From Stutzerimonas kirkiae (GTDB lineage: Bacteria; Pseudomonadota; Gammaproteobacteria; Pseudomonadales; Pseudomonadaceae): a stretch of DNA of 64,000 nucleotides. Of this stretch, positions 9,015 through 18,345 are shown in pieces. How positions within the stretch are numbered: the stretch's first letter is position 1; each line of letters begins with the position of its first letter. The stretch covers positions 62,001 through 126,000 of the forward strand of contig NZ_QJUO01000003.1 in assembly GCF_004327335.1 (NCBI RefSeq), given 5' to 3'. Both the position numbers and the translations under genes were made by a program. Under the pieces are notes generated by a model. The model did not search any database and was not told the origin of the DNA. It worked only from the letters and a program-made list of their open reading frames with translations.

Positions 9015-9640
9015 GCCTGTTGTGCAGGGCGATCGCATGAAACCCCGGTCCGTGGTCGTGGGAGCCGGGTAGCAGTGGGTAGCCAAGTTGCGGGTGGATG
9101 GGTAATCACGTATGTGTTTCATCGTAGGCCGCTGGCGGTGTCCTGGTCCCCGTGGTGTCGTGAACCCGGCCAGCCCCGCTACGCAACACGCATGAACCCT
9201 TCGCTAATATGAATAAGGAGGGCGCTCTTCGCCGGTATCCCTGTCGACGAAGGTTTCGTAGCGGGGTTGGCCGGGCTTGCAGCAAATACCGTGGCGACTA
9301 TGGAAAGAGCTGTCGGCGCAGTACCGAATCATCCGTAGGGCTGGCTCTTTCCCGCAAGCGCCACTGATAGTGGCTGTGCGGATGCCAGGTGGCGGGATGG
9401 GGCCTTCGCCGCCAGGGATGGCGGCGAAGAACTACAGGGAGGCATTCCGCGTGCCACGTCCCGCCGCCAGGCATTCGTACAGGGACGATGAGCCAGAGAT
9501 CGCGCTCTACAGCTCTATAGCCAGACACACTATTTGCCAATCCAGTCGCCCTGCCTCGCCCACCTAGGCAGGGCATATGCCCTCCAGGATGAACGTCCTT
9601 GGTTGGATTTGGCGATATGCAGTTCGCGGGCCAGCCGCTT
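9015..9640. repeat. Intergenic mosaic repeat, locus 1
   Basis: I see no convincing gene in this 626-bp stretch. It contains modules also found at 21830-22080, 39510-39700, 43715-43920 and 46990-47510. At 9378-9403 and 9453-9478 two arms of about 26 bases, centred on GGCGGGATGGGGC and GCCACGTCCCGCC, form an imperfect inverted repeat. A flanking module (CAGACACACTATTTGCCAAT near 9525) recurs almost unchanged at the other loci. Short frames here follow the repeat rather than a coding pattern. Confidence 0.6.
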
Positions 9641-9850
9641 CTACGGAGTGTCGGTGTCTGTCATCTTGGCACAGGCGGGGCACAGGCAGGCCTTGCCCCG
9701 GGATGCCTGTGGGATGCGCTCCAGCGCCTGGCGGTCGATATGGGTATGGAAGCACCAGCAGTCCCCCGTCGGGTCGCAGATGTTCGATTGCCCGCACAGC
9801 GGGCAGCGACTCTGGTCGAGCGGGTGGCTACCGGTACTGTTCTTTTGCAC
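9641..9850 (-). CDS. Cysteine-rich CWC-family protein
   Basis: A 69-residue protein with the pattern CPLCGQSNIC, GDCWCF and ACLCPAC, matching the cysteine-rich CWC family of small probable zinc-binding proteins of unknown role. Nine cysteines in 69 residues suggest two metal sites. The start is GTG at 9848-9850, overlapping the metG TAG stop by one base, so the two genes are probably translationally coupled. The order metG then CWC protein suggests co-expression but does not by itself show a tRNA-related function. Confidence 0.75.
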   Translation of the reverse strand: MQKNSTGSHPLDQSRCPLCGQSNICDPTGDCWCFHTHIDRQALERIPQASRGKACLCPACAKMTDTDTP

Positions 9851-11883
9851 TACATCACTCGCTGGCCGGGACGGGCGCCGCTGTCCGGGCTGAGCAGGTA
9901 GATTTCTTCGCCCCCCGGCCCAGCCGCTAGCACCATGCCTTCGGAGACGCCGAATTTCATCTTGCGCGCCGCCAGGTTGGCGACATACAGGGTCAGCCGG
10001 CCTTCGAGCTCGCTCGGATCGGGATAGGCACTCTTGATACCGGAGAAGACGTTGCGCTTTGCATCGCCGATATCCAGCGTCAGGCGCAGTAGCTTGTCCG
10101 CGCCTTCGACGAATTCGGCTTTCTCGATCAGGGCGATGCGCAGGTCGACCGCGGCGAAGGCATCGAAGTCGATGGTTGCCGCCAGTGGAGCCTTTTGCAA
10201 CTCGCCATTGCCCGGCTTGCTCTGGGTGGCTTCCAGGTCTTCCTTCGAGGCCTGCACCATGCCTTCGACCTTTGCCGGCTCGATGCGGGTCATCAGCGGC
10301 GTGAAGGGGTTGAGCCGATGTCCGGTGAGCAGGCTGCGATGATCGTCCCAGGTCAGTGGCGGCACATTGAGGAAGGTCTCGGCGGCGCGGGCCAGGTTCG
10401 GCAGTACCGGCTTGAGGAATATCACCAGTTGGCGGAACAGGTTGATGCCCTGGGCACAGATCGCCTGTACCTCGGCCTGCTTGCCTTCCTGCTTGTTCAG
10501 CGCCCAGGGGGCCTTGTCGGCGATCCAGGCGTTGGCGCGGTCGGCCAGTGTCATGATCTCGCGCATGGCGCGGGCGAAGTCACGGATCTCGTAGGCTTCG
10601 GCGATCGACGGTGTGGCGGCCAGGAAGGCTTCGTTCAACTCGGGGGCGGCCGATTCGGCGACGATGACGCCGTCGTTGCCCTTGAGGATGAAGCCGGCGC
10701 AGCGGCTGGCGATATTGACCACCTTGCCGACCAGGTCCGAGTTGACCTTCTGCACGAAATCCTCGAGGTTCAGGTCCAGGTCGTCCACACCGCGTCCGAG
10801 CTTGGCTGCGTAGTAGTAGCGCAGGTATTCCGGGTCGAGGTGCTGCAGGTAGGTGCGTGCCTTGATGAAGGTGCCGCGCGACTTGGACATCTTCGCGCCG
10901 TTCACCGTCAGGTAGCCGTGCACGTTGATGCCGCTCGGTTTGCGGAATCCCGCGCCTTCGAGCATGGCCGGCCAGAACAGGGCATGGAAGTTGATGATGT
11001 CCTTGCCGATGAAGTGGTACAGCTCGGCTGTCGAGTCCTCGCTCCAGAACGTGTCGAAATCCAGATCTGGGCGGCGTGCGCAAAGGTTCTTGAAGCTGGC
11101 CATGTAGCCGATCGGCGCGTCCAGCCAGACGTAGAAGTACTTGCCGGGTTCGCCGGGAATCTCGAAGCCGAAGTAGGGCGCGTCGCGGCTGATGTCCCAC
11201 TCCTGCAGGCCGGCATCCAGCCACTCGGCGAGCTTGTTGGCCACCGACTCCTGCAATGTGCCGCTACGGGTCCACTGCTCCAGCATCGCTTGGAATTCCG
11301 GCAGCTTGAAAAAGAAGTGCTTGGAGTCCCTGAGTACCGGCACCGCGCCGGAAATAGCCGAGCGCGGATGCTTCAGTTCGGTCGGCTCATAGGTGGCGCC
11401 GCATTTCTCGCAGTTGTCGCCGTACTGGTCTTCCGCCGCGCATTTCGGGCAGGTGCCCTTGATGAAGCGGTCGGCGAGGAACATGCCTTTGTCCGGGTCG
11501 AAGTACTGGGTCACCGAGCGCGTGGCGATATGGCCGGCGGTGGACAGGCGGCCATAGATGAGCTCCGACAGCTCGCGGTTTTCTTCCGAGTGGGTCGAGT
11601 GGAAGTTGTCGAAGTCGACCAGGAAGTCGGCGAAGTCGGCGCTGTGTTCGGCCTGTACGTTGGCGATCAACTGCTCGGGGGTGATGCCTTCCTTTTCCGC
11701 GCGCAGCATGATCGCCGAGCCATGGGCATCGTCGGCACAGACATAGATGCACTGGTTGCCGCGCAGTTTCTGGAAGCGCACCCACATGTCGGTCTGGATG
11801 TACTCGAGCATATGGCCGAGATGAATCGAGCCGTTGGCGTAGGGCAGGGCGCTGGTGACGAGAATCTTGCGAGTTTCGGACAT
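9850..11883 (-). CDS. metG: Methionyl-tRNA synthetase
   Basis: A 677-residue class I synthetase charging tRNA-Met in the cytoplasm. The N-terminal Rossmann domain carries the HIGH-type motif HLGH, the zinc-binding knuckle has CPKC and CEKC pairs, and KMSKS appears as KMSKSRGTF. The anticodon-binding domain follows, and the C-terminal extension (from about [11 protein letters not shown]) is the OB-fold tRNA-binding/dimer domain found in the long bacterial form. Length matches that form. The ATG (MSETRKILV) is preferred over a TTG three codons upstream. It is divergent from apbC/mrp and overlaps the CWC gene downstream by one base. Confidence 0.97.
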   Translation of the reverse strand: MSETRKILVTSALPYANGSIHLGHMLEYIQTDMWVRFQKLRGNQCIYVCADDAHGSAIMLRAEKEGITPEQLIANVQAEHSADFADFLVDFDNFHSTHSEENRELSELIYGRLSTAGHIATRSVTQYFDPDKGMFLADRFIKGTCPKCAAEDQYGDNCEKCGATYEPTELKHPRSAISGAVPVLRDSKHFFFKLPEFQAMLEQWTRSGTLQESVANKLAEWLDAGLQEWDISRDAPYFGFEIPGEPGKYFYVWLDAPIGYMASFKNLCARRPDLDFDTFWSEDSTAELYHFIGKDIINFHALFWPAMLEGAGFRKPSGINVHGYLTVNGAKMSKSRGTFIKARTYLQHLDPEYLRYYYAAKLGRGVDDLDLNLEDFVQKVNSDLVGKVVNIASRCAGFILKGNDGVIVAESAAPELNEAFLAATPSIAEAYEIRDFARAMREIMTLADRANAWIADKAPWALNKQEGKQAEVQAICAQGINLFRQLVIFLKPVLPNLARAAETFLNVPPLTWDDHRSLLTGHRLNPFTPLMTRIEPAKVEGMVQASKEDLEATQSKPGNGELQKAPLAATIDFDAFAAVDLRIALIEKAEFVEGADKLLRLTLDIGDAKRNVFSGIKSAYPDPSELEGRLTLYVANLAARKMKFGVSEGMVLAAGPGGEEIYLLSPDSGARPGQRVM

Positions 11884-11971
11884 GGTGATCAAGGCTATAT
11901 GGCTGACACGGAAAGACCGATCACTATAAAGGAAGCGTCGCGCCAGAGGCTATAAGTGCTTGGGCTGATCC

Positions 11972-12137
11972 AGGGTGATAGCGCTATGCCGTTATTCACC
12001 GGCAAGGTGCTTCGATAGAGGCTCTGGAGGCTGGAAAGCTGGACGAAAAAACACCGGTTGTCACGCTCTTTCGTCCAGCCTCGAGCGTTTCCAGCACTGT
12101 TTTCGGCTGTTTGTCGTGCATGGCGTGATCCGCCCTG
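11972..12137. repeat. Palindromic dispersed element, copy A
   Basis: About 166 bp between divergent metG and apbC. The outer ends (AGGGTGATAGCGCTATGC and GCATGGCGTGATC) are inverted repeats, and the inner part has TGGAGGCTGGAAAGCTGGAC opposite GTCCAGCCTCGAGCG. The same layout, inverted, occurs at 48731-48893. No coding content. The remainder of the 324-bp gap must hold the two divergent promoters; none is obvious. Confidence 0.7.
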
Positions 12138-12207
12138 TGTGCTGACCAGGGGCGCGGAGCTGCTGTTATCATGGCCGCCTGTTTTACTCGGTCTTTCTGG
12201 AGTGCCC

Positions 12208-13296
12208 ATGAGCGTCGTGACCCGTCAGGCGGTTGAAGCCGTATTGCGTCAGTACACCGATCCACACTTGGGGCAGGACCCGCTCAGCGCCGGCTGTGTA
12301 CGTGGCATCGATATCCGAGGCGAGCAGGTCGAGGTCCGGCTCGAACTGGGGTATGCGGCGGAGCTGTTTCGCCAGGGCTGGGCGCAGTTGCTGGGCAATG
12401 CCATCGAAAGGCTCGACGGGGTGGTTCGCGCCGATGTGCAGGTCGATTGCGTGATCGCCGCGCACAAGACCCAGGAGCGGCTGCCGGAGGTGAAGAACAT
12501 CATTGCGGTGGCGTCGGGCAAGGGCGGTGTCGGCAAGTCCACCACCGCGGCCAATCTCGCCCTGGCACTGGCCCGCGAAGGCGCCAGGGTGGGCATGCTG
12601 GATGCCGACATCTATGGTCCCAGCCAGGGCATCATGTTCGGCATTCCCGAAGGAACTCGGCCGCAGGTGCGCGAGCAGAAATGGTTCGTGCCCCTTGAGG
12701 CACATGGGGTGCAGGTCATGTCCATGGCCTTTCTCACGGATGACCGCACCCCCATGGTCTGGCGCGGCCCGATGGTGTCGGGCGCCTTGTTGCAACTGAT
12801 CAACCAGACGGCCTGGAACGATCTCGACTACCTGGTGGTGGATATGCCGCCGGGTACTGGCGATATTCAACTGACCCTGGCGCAGAAGGTGCCGGTGGCG
12901 GGGGCGGTGATCGTCACCACGCCGCAGGACCTGGCACTGCTGGATGCGAAGAAGGGCGTGGAGATGTTCCGCAAGGTCAATATCCCCATTCTGGGCGTAG
13001 TGGAGAACATGGCCGTGCACATCTGCTCCCATTGCGGCCATGCCGAACATCTTTTCGGCGAAGGTGGCGGCGAGCGCCTGGCGGAGCAGTTCGATGTCGA
13101 GTTGCTGGCTTCGTTGCCATTGTCCATGGCCATCCGCAGCCAGGCGGACGCAGGGTGCCCGACGGTGATCGCCGATCCGCAAAGCCAGGTTGCCATGATC
13201 TACCAGCAGGTGGCGCGAACGGTCGGGGCGCGTATCGCCCAGGGCGGGCAGGGCACTGCCCAGGCGATGCCGAATATCAGTGTCGCCGAGGATTGA
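12208..13296 (+). CDS. apbC: Mrp/ApbC-family iron-sulfur cluster carrier ATPase
   Basis: A 362-residue P-loop ATPase that carries and delivers Fe-S clusters in the cytosol. An N-terminal MIP18-like domain (about residues 1-90, LRQYTDPHLGQDPL) is followed by the deviant Walker A GKGGVGKST near residue 109, the DADIYGPSQG switch, and the cluster-ligating CSHCGH near residue 274. Residue composition and length match bacterial ApbC/Mrp. The ATG at 12208 follows TGGAGTG; longer upstream frames run through the repeat element and are not credible. It is followed by a hairpin that also ends the convergent cold-shock gene. Confidence 0.93.
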   Translation: MSVVTRQAVEAVLRQYTDPHLGQDPLSAGCVRGIDIRGEQVEVRLELGYAAELFRQGWAQLLGNAIERLDGVVRADVQVDCVIAAHKTQERLPEVKNIIAVASGKGGVGKSTTAANLALALAREGARVGMLDADIYGPSQGIMFGIPEGTRPQVREQKWFVPLEAHGVQVMSMAFLTDDRTPMVWRGPMVSGALLQLINQTAWNDLDYLVVDMPPGTGDIQLTLAQKVPVAGAVIVTTPQDLALLDAKKGVEMFRKVNIPILGVVENMAVHICSHCGHAEHLFGEGGGERLAEQFDVELLASLPLSMAIRSQADAGCPTVIADPQSQVAMIYQQVARTVGARIAQGGQGTAQAMPNISVAED

Positions 13297-13326
13297 TCGG
13301 CCAGGTGCTGTTGCCGGAAACGAAAA

Positions 13327-13348
13327 AGCCCCGCACGAGTGCGGGGCT
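13327..13348 (-). terminator. Terminator of the cold-shock gene
   Basis: AGCCCCGCAC and GTGCGGGGCT form a perfect 10-bp stem with a 2-base centre; on the minus strand it is followed by TTTTTCG. It sits between convergent apbC and the cold-shock gene and may also stop apbC transcripts. Confidence 0.8.
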
Positions 13349-13367
13349 CTTCATGCAGCGGGAGGGT

Positions 13368-13577
13368 TCAGATGACCTGAACTTCCTCGGCTTGCATGCC
13401 CTTCTGGCCGCGGGTAGCGACGAAGGAAACGCTCTGGCCTTCTTTCAGGGTTTTGAAGCCTTCGCCCTGAATGGCGCGGAAGTGTACGAAAAGGTCGTCA
13501 CCGGATTGCGGAGTGATGAAGCCGAAGCCTTTCTCATCGTTGAACCACTTGACGGTACCGGTTTGGCGATTGGACAT
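13368..13577 (-). CDS. CspA-family cold-shock protein
   Basis: A 69-residue single OB-fold nucleic-acid chaperone. RNP1 (KGFGFI) and RNP2 (LFVHF) are both intact and the start is [19 protein letters not shown]. Such proteins bind single-stranded RNA and DNA and melt structure; many are constitutive rather than cold-induced, so the number of this paralogue cannot be assigned. The ATG follows AAGGAGACATT-like sequence, a strong ribosome site. The stretch of 302 bases between this gene and dcd is AT-rich and should contain the promoter and a long 5' leader of this gene as well as the dcd promoter. Confidence 0.95.
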   Translation of the reverse strand: MSNRQTGTVKWFNDEKGFGFITPQSGDDLFVHFRAIQGEGFKTLKEGQSVSFVATRGQKGMQAEEVQVI

Positions 13578-13879
13578 GTGAATGTCTCCTTGAACGAAGT
13601 AAATGAAGAGTGGACGGGCGTTACCCGACCGTGACTGTGTGCAAGGAGTAAAAGGAGTCGTACCAATGATTGGATCGAAATCTAAACATGTAGCGATTCA
13701 CGGTGACACATGCAGCAGCAGCCAACGCAAGATACATTATTTGCGTGGTAATGCGAATTTATTTTCACTCACTCCTCTACTCTTCGTCATGGCCTGGGGC
13801 TCTGGGGCCTTTGAAGCCGGGCGATGCCTCGGTAAGATGCGCTTCTGCAATCTTTCATCATCCAGATCGGGACGCCCGC

Positions 13880-14446
13880 ATGAGCATCAAATCGGACAAG
13901 TGGATTCGCCGCATGGCGCTTGAACACGGCATGATCGAGCCTTTCGTCGAGCGTCAGGTGCGGGCGGAGGGCTCGAGTGCGCTGATTTCCTATGGCGTGT
14001 CGAGTTATGGCTACGATGTGCGCTGTGCCGATGAATTCAAGGTGTTCACCAATATCAATTCGGCCACGGTCGATCCGAAGAATTTCGATGAGAAGAGCTT
14101 CGTCGACGTCAAGAGCGATGTCTGCATCATCCCGCCGAATTCCTTCGCGCTGGCGCGCACGGTCGAATACTTCCGCATTCCGCGCAACGTATTGACCATC
14201 TGCCTGGGCAAGAGCACCTATGCGCGTTGCGGCATCATCGTCAATGTCACGCCGCTGGAGCCCGAGTGGGAAGGCCATGTGACCCTGGAGTTCTCGAATA
14301 CCACCACGCTGCCGGCGAAGATCTACGCCAACGAAGGGGTGGCGCAGATGCTGTTCCTGGAGTCGGACGAGGAGTGCGAAGTCTCCTATCGTGACCGTGG
14401 CGGCAAATACCAGGGCCAGCGCGGTGTGACCCTGCCCAAGGCCTGA
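13880..14446 (+). CDS. dcd: dCTP deaminase
   Basis: A 188-residue enzyme converting dCTP to dUTP in pyrimidine deoxynucleotide synthesis, homotrimeric in its family. The [11 protein letters not shown] motif, the active-site block [14 protein letters not shown] and the C-terminal [11 protein letters not shown] are typical, and the length equals the standard size. The ATG at 13880 (MSIKSDKW) matches family starts; the longer open frame upstream has no homology. apbC, the cold-shock gene and dcd are neighbours in this region, a layout seen in other pseudomonads. Confidence 0.97.
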   Translation: MSIKSDKWIRRMALEHGMIEPFVERQVRAEGSSALISYGVSSYGYDVRCADEFKVFTNINSATVDPKNFDEKSFVDVKSDVCIIPPNSFALARTVEYFRIPRNVLTICLGKSTYARCGIIVNVTPLEPEWEGHVTLEFSNTTTLPAKIYANEGVAQMLFLESDEECEVSYRDRGGKYQGQRGVTLPKA

Positions 14447-14459
14447 CGCCACAATTCTG

Positions 14460-14522
14460 AGCTACAAGCTACAAACCATGGCTCTGCTTTCCCTTGCAGC
14501 TTGCAGCTTGCAGCTTGTGGCT
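14460..14522. terminator. Long inverted repeat between dcd and livF
   Basis: AGCTACAAGCTACAA pairs imperfectly with TTGCAGCTTGTGGCT across a 33-base centre that holds two further copies of GCAGCTT. The placement between convergent genes suggests a bidirectional terminator built from a tandem GCAGCTT repeat. Confidence 0.5.
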
Positions 14523-14525
14523 GCT

Positions 14526-15227
14526 TCACCCCCCCAGGTAGGCGTCGCGTACCCGCGAGTCGTTCAGCAGTTCCTCACCGCTGCCCTGGATGACGATATG
14601 GCCGTTCTCCAGCACATAGCCACGGTCTGCCAGCTTGAGCGCCTGGTTGGCGTTCTGCTCGACCAGGAAGACGGTCACGCCATCCTCGCGCAACTGTTCG
14701 ATGATGTCGAAGATCTGCTGGATGATGATCGGCGCCAGGCCCAGTGACGGCTCGTCGAGCAACAGCAGTTTGGGCTTGCTCATCAACGCTCGGCCGATGG
14801 CGAGCATTTGCTGCTCGCCGCCGGACATGGTGCCGGCGCGCTGGTGAAAGCGCTCCTTCAGGCGTGGGAACAGGTGCAGAACCTTGTCCAGTTGTTGCTG
14901 GAAAGCCTCGGCGGCGGTGAAGAAGCCGCCCATCGCCAGGTTTTCTTCGACCGTCAGGCGTGCGAACACGCGCCGGCCCTCGGGGACCACGGCAATGCTC
15001 TTGCGCATGATCTGCGGTGTGTCGAGGCCGGTCAGTTCCTCGCCCTGGTAGCGGATATTGCCGCTGCTGGCGCGCGGGTTGCCGCAGAGGGTCATCAGCA
15101 GGGTGGACTTGCCGGCGCCGTTGGCACCGATCAGGGTGACGATCTCGCCCTGGCGGACCTCGATGTTTATGTCGTGCAGGGCCTGGATCTTTCCGTAGAA
15201 GGTGCAGACATTCTCGAAATACAGCAT
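14526..15227 (-). CDS. livF: Branched-chain amino acid ABC transporter ATPase LivF/BraG
   Basis: A 233-residue ABC ATPase, the smaller of the two nucleotide-binding subunits of the high-affinity leucine-isoleucine-valine importer. Walker A GANGAGKST, the signature MSGGEQQM and Walker B LLLLDEP are intact. It is the last gene of the five-gene operon and starts within the stop of livG (coordinates meet at 15227). The closing FLVEQNANQALKLADR segment is characteristic of LivF. Known as BraG in Pseudomonas. Confidence 0.95.
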   Translation of the reverse strand: MLYFENVCTFYGKIQALHDINIEVRQGEIVTLIGANGAGKSTLLMTLCGNPRASSGNIRYQGEELTGLDTPQIMRKSIAVVPEGRRVFARLTVEENLAMGGFFTAAEAFQQQLDKVLHLFPRLKERFHQRAGTMSGGEQQMLAIGRALMSKPKLLLLDEPSLGLAPIIIQQIFDIIEQLREDGVTVFLVEQNANQALKLADRGYVLENGHIVIQGSGEELLNDSRVRDAYLGG

Positions 15228-15994
15228 CAGGCTTCCCCCAGATAGGCTTTGATCACGTGCGGATTGTCGCGGATCTGCTGCGGACTGCCGTCCGCCAGGG
15301 GCGTGCCCTGGTTAATGACGAAAATGTGGTCGGAAATGCTCATGACCAGCTTCATGTCGTGCTCGATCAGCAGCACGGTGACGCCATGCTGGTCGCGCAG
15401 CATGCCGATCAGGGCCTTGAGGTCTTCGGTTTCCCGGGGGTTGAGGCCCGCAGCCGGCTCGTCCAGCATCAGCAACTCGGGACGGGTCATCATGCAGCGG
15501 GCGATCTCCAGGCGCCGCTGCTGGCCGTAGGCGAGGGTTCCGGCATTGCGGTTGGCGACATCCAGCAGGTCGACCTGTTCCAGCCAGTAGGCCGCGTTTT
15601 CCATGGCCTGGCGTTCGCTGCGGCGGAAGGCCGGGGTCTTCAGCAGTCCGGCGATGAAATTGGTGTTGATGTGCCGGTGCTGGGCGACCAGCAGGTTTTC
15701 CATCGCGGTCATATCCTTGAACAGGCGGACATTCTGGAAGGTCCGTACCACGCCCTTGCGGGCGATCTTGTGGCCGGGCAGCCCCTCGATCGCCTCGCCA
15801 TTGAGACGGATGCTCCCGGAGCTGGGGCGGTAGAAGCCGGTCAGGCAGTTGAATACCGTGGTCTTGCCGGCCCCGTTGGGACCGATCATCGAGACGATCT
15901 GTTTCTCATGCACGTTCAGGTTCACGCCATTGACCGCCAGCAGTCCACCGAAGCGCATGCACAGGCCGCTGGCCTGCAGAATGATGCGGCTCAT
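15227..15994 (-). CDS. livG: Branched-chain amino acid ABC transporter ATPase LivG/BraF
   Basis: A 255-residue ABC ATPase with Walker [10 protein letters not shown], signature [13 protein letters not shown] and Walker B LLMLDEP. The insert between Walker A and signature, including [20 protein letters not shown], is typical of LivG. It overlaps livM by 4 bases upstream and meets livF downstream, so all three are translationally coupled. Partner of LivF on the cytoplasmic face of the LivHM permease. Confidence 0.95.
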   Translation of the reverse strand: MSRIILQASGLCMRFGGLLAVNGVNLNVHEKQIVSMIGPNGAGKTTVFNCLTGFYRPSSGSIRLNGEAIEGLPGHKIARKGVVRTFQNVRLFKDMTAMENLLVAQHRHINTNFIAGLLKTPAFRRSERQAMENAAYWLEQVDLLDVANRNAGTLAYGQQRRLEIARCMMTRPELLMLDEPAAGLNPRETEDLKALIGMLRDQHGVTVLLIEHDMKLVMSISDHIFVINQGTPLADGSPQQIRDNPHVIKAYLGEA

Positions 15995-17259
15995 CGTTTC
16001 AGCTCCAGGTGGGGACGTTGCATGGGCAACAGGCCTTGCGGGCGCCAGATCATCATCAGCACCATCATGGCGCTGAACATCAGCATCCGGTACTCGCTGA
16101 ACTCCCGCGTCAGTTCCGGCAGCATGATCATGATGATGGCGGCCAGGATGATGCCCAGTTGCGAGCCCATGCCGCCGAGCACGACGATGGCGAGGATGAT
16201 CGCCGACTCCATGAAGGTAAACGATTCCGGCGAAACCAGCCCCTGGCGCGCGGCGAAGAAGCTGCCGGCGAACCCGGCGAAGGTGGCGCCCAGGGTGAAG
16301 GCCGAGAGCTTGATCACGGTCGGGTTCAGGCCCAGCGCACGGCAGGCGATCTCGTCCTCGCGCAGGGCTTCCCAGGCACGGCCGATCGGCATGCGCAGCA
16401 GGCGGTTGATGACGAACAGGGTGATCAGCACCATGACCAGGACGATCAGGTAGAGGAAGATGACCTTGTTCACCGAGTTGTAGGCGATGCCGAAGTATTC
16501 ATGGAAGGTCTGCATGCCTTCGGCTGTACGGCGATCGAAGGAGAGGCCGAACAGGGTCGGTTTGTCGATGCCGCTGATGCCATTTGGGCCGCCGGTGACA
16601 TCGGTCATGTTGCGCAGCAGCAGCCGGATGATCTCGCCGAAACCGAGGGTGACGATGGCCAGGTAGTCGCCACGCAGGCGCAGTACCGGGAAGCCGAGCA
16701 GGAAGCCGAAGATGGCTGCCATCAGGCCGGCCAGCGGCAGGCAGACCCAGAATCCCAGGCCGTAGTAGTGCGACAGCAGGGCATAGGTGTAGGCGCCGAC
16801 GGCGTAGAAGCCGACATAGCCGAGGTCGAGCAGGCCGGCCAGGCCGACCACGATATTCAGGCCAAGGCCGAGCATCACGTAAATCAGGATCAGCGTCGCG
16901 ATGTCCACCGCGCCACGCGAGCCGAAGAACGGCCAGGCCAGGGCCAGCAGTATCAGGCCGAGGACCGCCCAGCGCTGGGTCGAAGGCAAGGTGAGGAAGT
17001 TGCTGGCGCTTTGCGGGATCTTCGGCAGGCCGGGAGCATTGTTCCAGGCGGCACCGATATAGCCGCGCAGCAGTTGCCAGCAGAACATGCCGATGGCGCA
17101 GGCGACGACACTCCAGAGCACGGTCGGGCTGGCGCCGTGAACCTCCAGGCGGATGCCCACGGTGGTGAGTTTCAGCCCCAGTATCGGGTAGGCGACGGCA
17201 AGCACCAGTAGGGCGCTGAAAAAGGCGGTCTTGAGGTTCCTGGTAATGGCCGGGCTCAT
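15991..17259 (-). CDS. livM: Branched-chain amino acid permease LivM/BraE
   Basis: A 422-residue inner-membrane permease with about ten hydrophobic segments. The conserved LivM core begins near residue 120 ([22 protein letters not shown], abbreviated here to its first part) and includes [18 protein letters not shown] and the EAA-like loop [18 protein letters not shown]. The N-terminal about 100 residues are an extension typical of the long proteobacterial form. It overlaps livH by 4 bases and livG by 4 bases. Confidence 0.95.
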   Translation of the reverse strand: MSPAITRNLKTAFFSALLVLAVAYPILGLKLTTVGIRLEVHGASPTVLWSVVACAIGMFCWQLLRGYIGAAWNNAPGLPKIPQSASNFLTLPSTQRWAVLGLILLALAWPFFGSRGAVDIATLILIYVMLGLGLNIVVGLAGLLDLGYVGFYAVGAYTYALLSHYYGLGFWVCLPLAGLMAAIFGFLLGFPVLRLRGDYLAIVTLGFGEIIRLLLRNMTDVTGGPNGISGIDKPTLFGLSFDRRTAEGMQTFHEYFGIAYNSVNKVIFLYLIVLVMVLITLFVINRLLRMPIGRAWEALREDEIACRALGLNPTVIKLSAFTLGATFAGFAGSFFAARQGLVSPESFTFMESAIILAIVVLGGMGSQLGIILAAIIMIMLPELTREFSEYRMLMFSAMMVLMMIWRPQGLLPMQRPHLELKR

Positions 17260-18179
17260 ACTTTCTCGACCTCCGGACGGCCGAGGATGCCACTGGGGCG
17301 GAACAGCAGGACCAGTATCAGCAGGGAAAAGGCCACCACATCCTTGTATTGGTCACCGAAGATATCGGCGCCGAAGGCTTCCGCCACACCCAGCAGCAGG
17401 CCACCCAGCACAGCACCGGGAATACTGCCGATACCGCCGAGGACGGCGGCGGTGAAGGCCTTGATACCGGCGAGGAAGCCCAGGCCCGGGTTGATCACGC
17501 CGTATTGTATGCCAAGCAGTACGGCCGCCACGGCGGCCAGCGTGGCGCCGATGACGAAGGTCAGCGCGATGATACCGTTGGTGTTGATGCCCAGCAGGTT
17601 GGTCATTTTCAGGTCTTCGGCGCAGGCGCGGCAGGCACGCCCCATCCGTGAGCGGGAGATGAACAGCGTCAGGCCGAGCATGGCCAGCAGGGTGACGACG
17701 AAGATCAACACCTGCATATAGGAAACGACCACTCCGTTCATGCTGCTTTCGCCGAACACGAAGTTGCCGGGCAGCAGGGCGGGAATGGATTTGTCCTTGG
17801 AGTCTTGAGCCAGCATGACTTCGTTCTGCAGGAAGAGCGACATGCCGATGGCGGAGATCAGCGGGATCAGCCGATTGCCGCCGCGCAGGGGCCGGTAGGC
17901 GACGCGCTCGATGCTGTAGCCGTAGGCGCTGCAGACGACGATGCTGGCGGCGAAGGCGGCCATGATGATCAGCGGCAGGCTTTCGATGCCGAGCATGGTC
18001 AGCCCCGCAATGGCGATGAAAGCGATATAGGAGCCGATCATGTAGACCTCGCCATGGGCGAAGTTGATCATCCCTATGATGCCGTAGACCATGGTGTAGC
18101 CAATGGCTATCAGGGCATAGGTGCTGCCGACAGTCAGTCCGTTAACCAACTGTTGCAGGTAGTGGTAGAACTCGGGCAT
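17256..18179 (-). CDS. livH: Branched-chain amino acid permease LivH/BraD
   Basis: A 307-residue permease with eight or so membrane segments. [19 protein letters not shown] and [14 protein letters not shown] are standard LivH motifs; the EAA-like loop is [18 protein letters not shown]. The ATG at 18179 is preceded by GAGAGACACCC and matches family starts; the longer open frame upstream has no homology. It forms a heterodimer with LivM. Confidence 0.95.
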   Translation of the reverse strand: MPEFYHYLQQLVNGLTVGSTYALIAIGYTMVYGIIGMINFAHGEVYMIGSYIAFIAIAGLTMLGIESLPLIIMAAFAASIVVCSAYGYSIERVAYRPLRGGNRLIPLISAIGMSLFLQNEVMLAQDSKDKSIPALLPGNFVFGESSMNGVVVSYMQVLIFVVTLLAMLGLTLFISRSRMGRACRACAEDLKMTNLLGINTNGIIALTFVIGATLAAVAAVLLGIQYGVINPGLGFLAGIKAFTAAVLGGIGSIPGAVLGGLLLGVAEAFGADIFGDQYKDVVAFSLLILVLLFRPSGILGRPEVEKV

Positions 18180-18303
18180 GGGTGTCTCTCGTCGATACCG
18201 ATACAGAGCGTTTATCGCGGCAGCCGGCATTCAGGAAACGACCGGGAGCCTTTCCCGGCATCGCCTCGGGGCAGGCGCGAGGGATGGCAGGCTGCAAAGA
18301 AAA

Positions 18304-18323
18304 CCCACGGCGCTTGCCGTGGG
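18304..18323 (-). terminator. Attenuating hairpin between livJ and livH
   Basis: CCCACGGC and GCCGTGGG form a perfect 8-bp stem around AAGC; on the minus strand TTTTCTTTG follows. Its position after the binding-protein gene suggests partial termination, giving more LivJ than permease and ATPases, an arrangement common in ABC importers. Confidence 0.65.
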
Positions 18324-18345
18324 CTCGGGTCGGGCAGGCGCTGCG

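Noticed and set aside
9277-9576. Small open frames in the 9.2-9.6 kb intergenic region
   Set aside because: Translations are low complexity and recur only where the mosaic repeat recurs, so they follow repeat sequence and not a protein family.
14460-14522. CRISPR-like short tandem repeats (GCAGCTT)
   Set aside because: Units are 7 bp, contiguous and without spacers; they form an inverted repeat between convergent genes.
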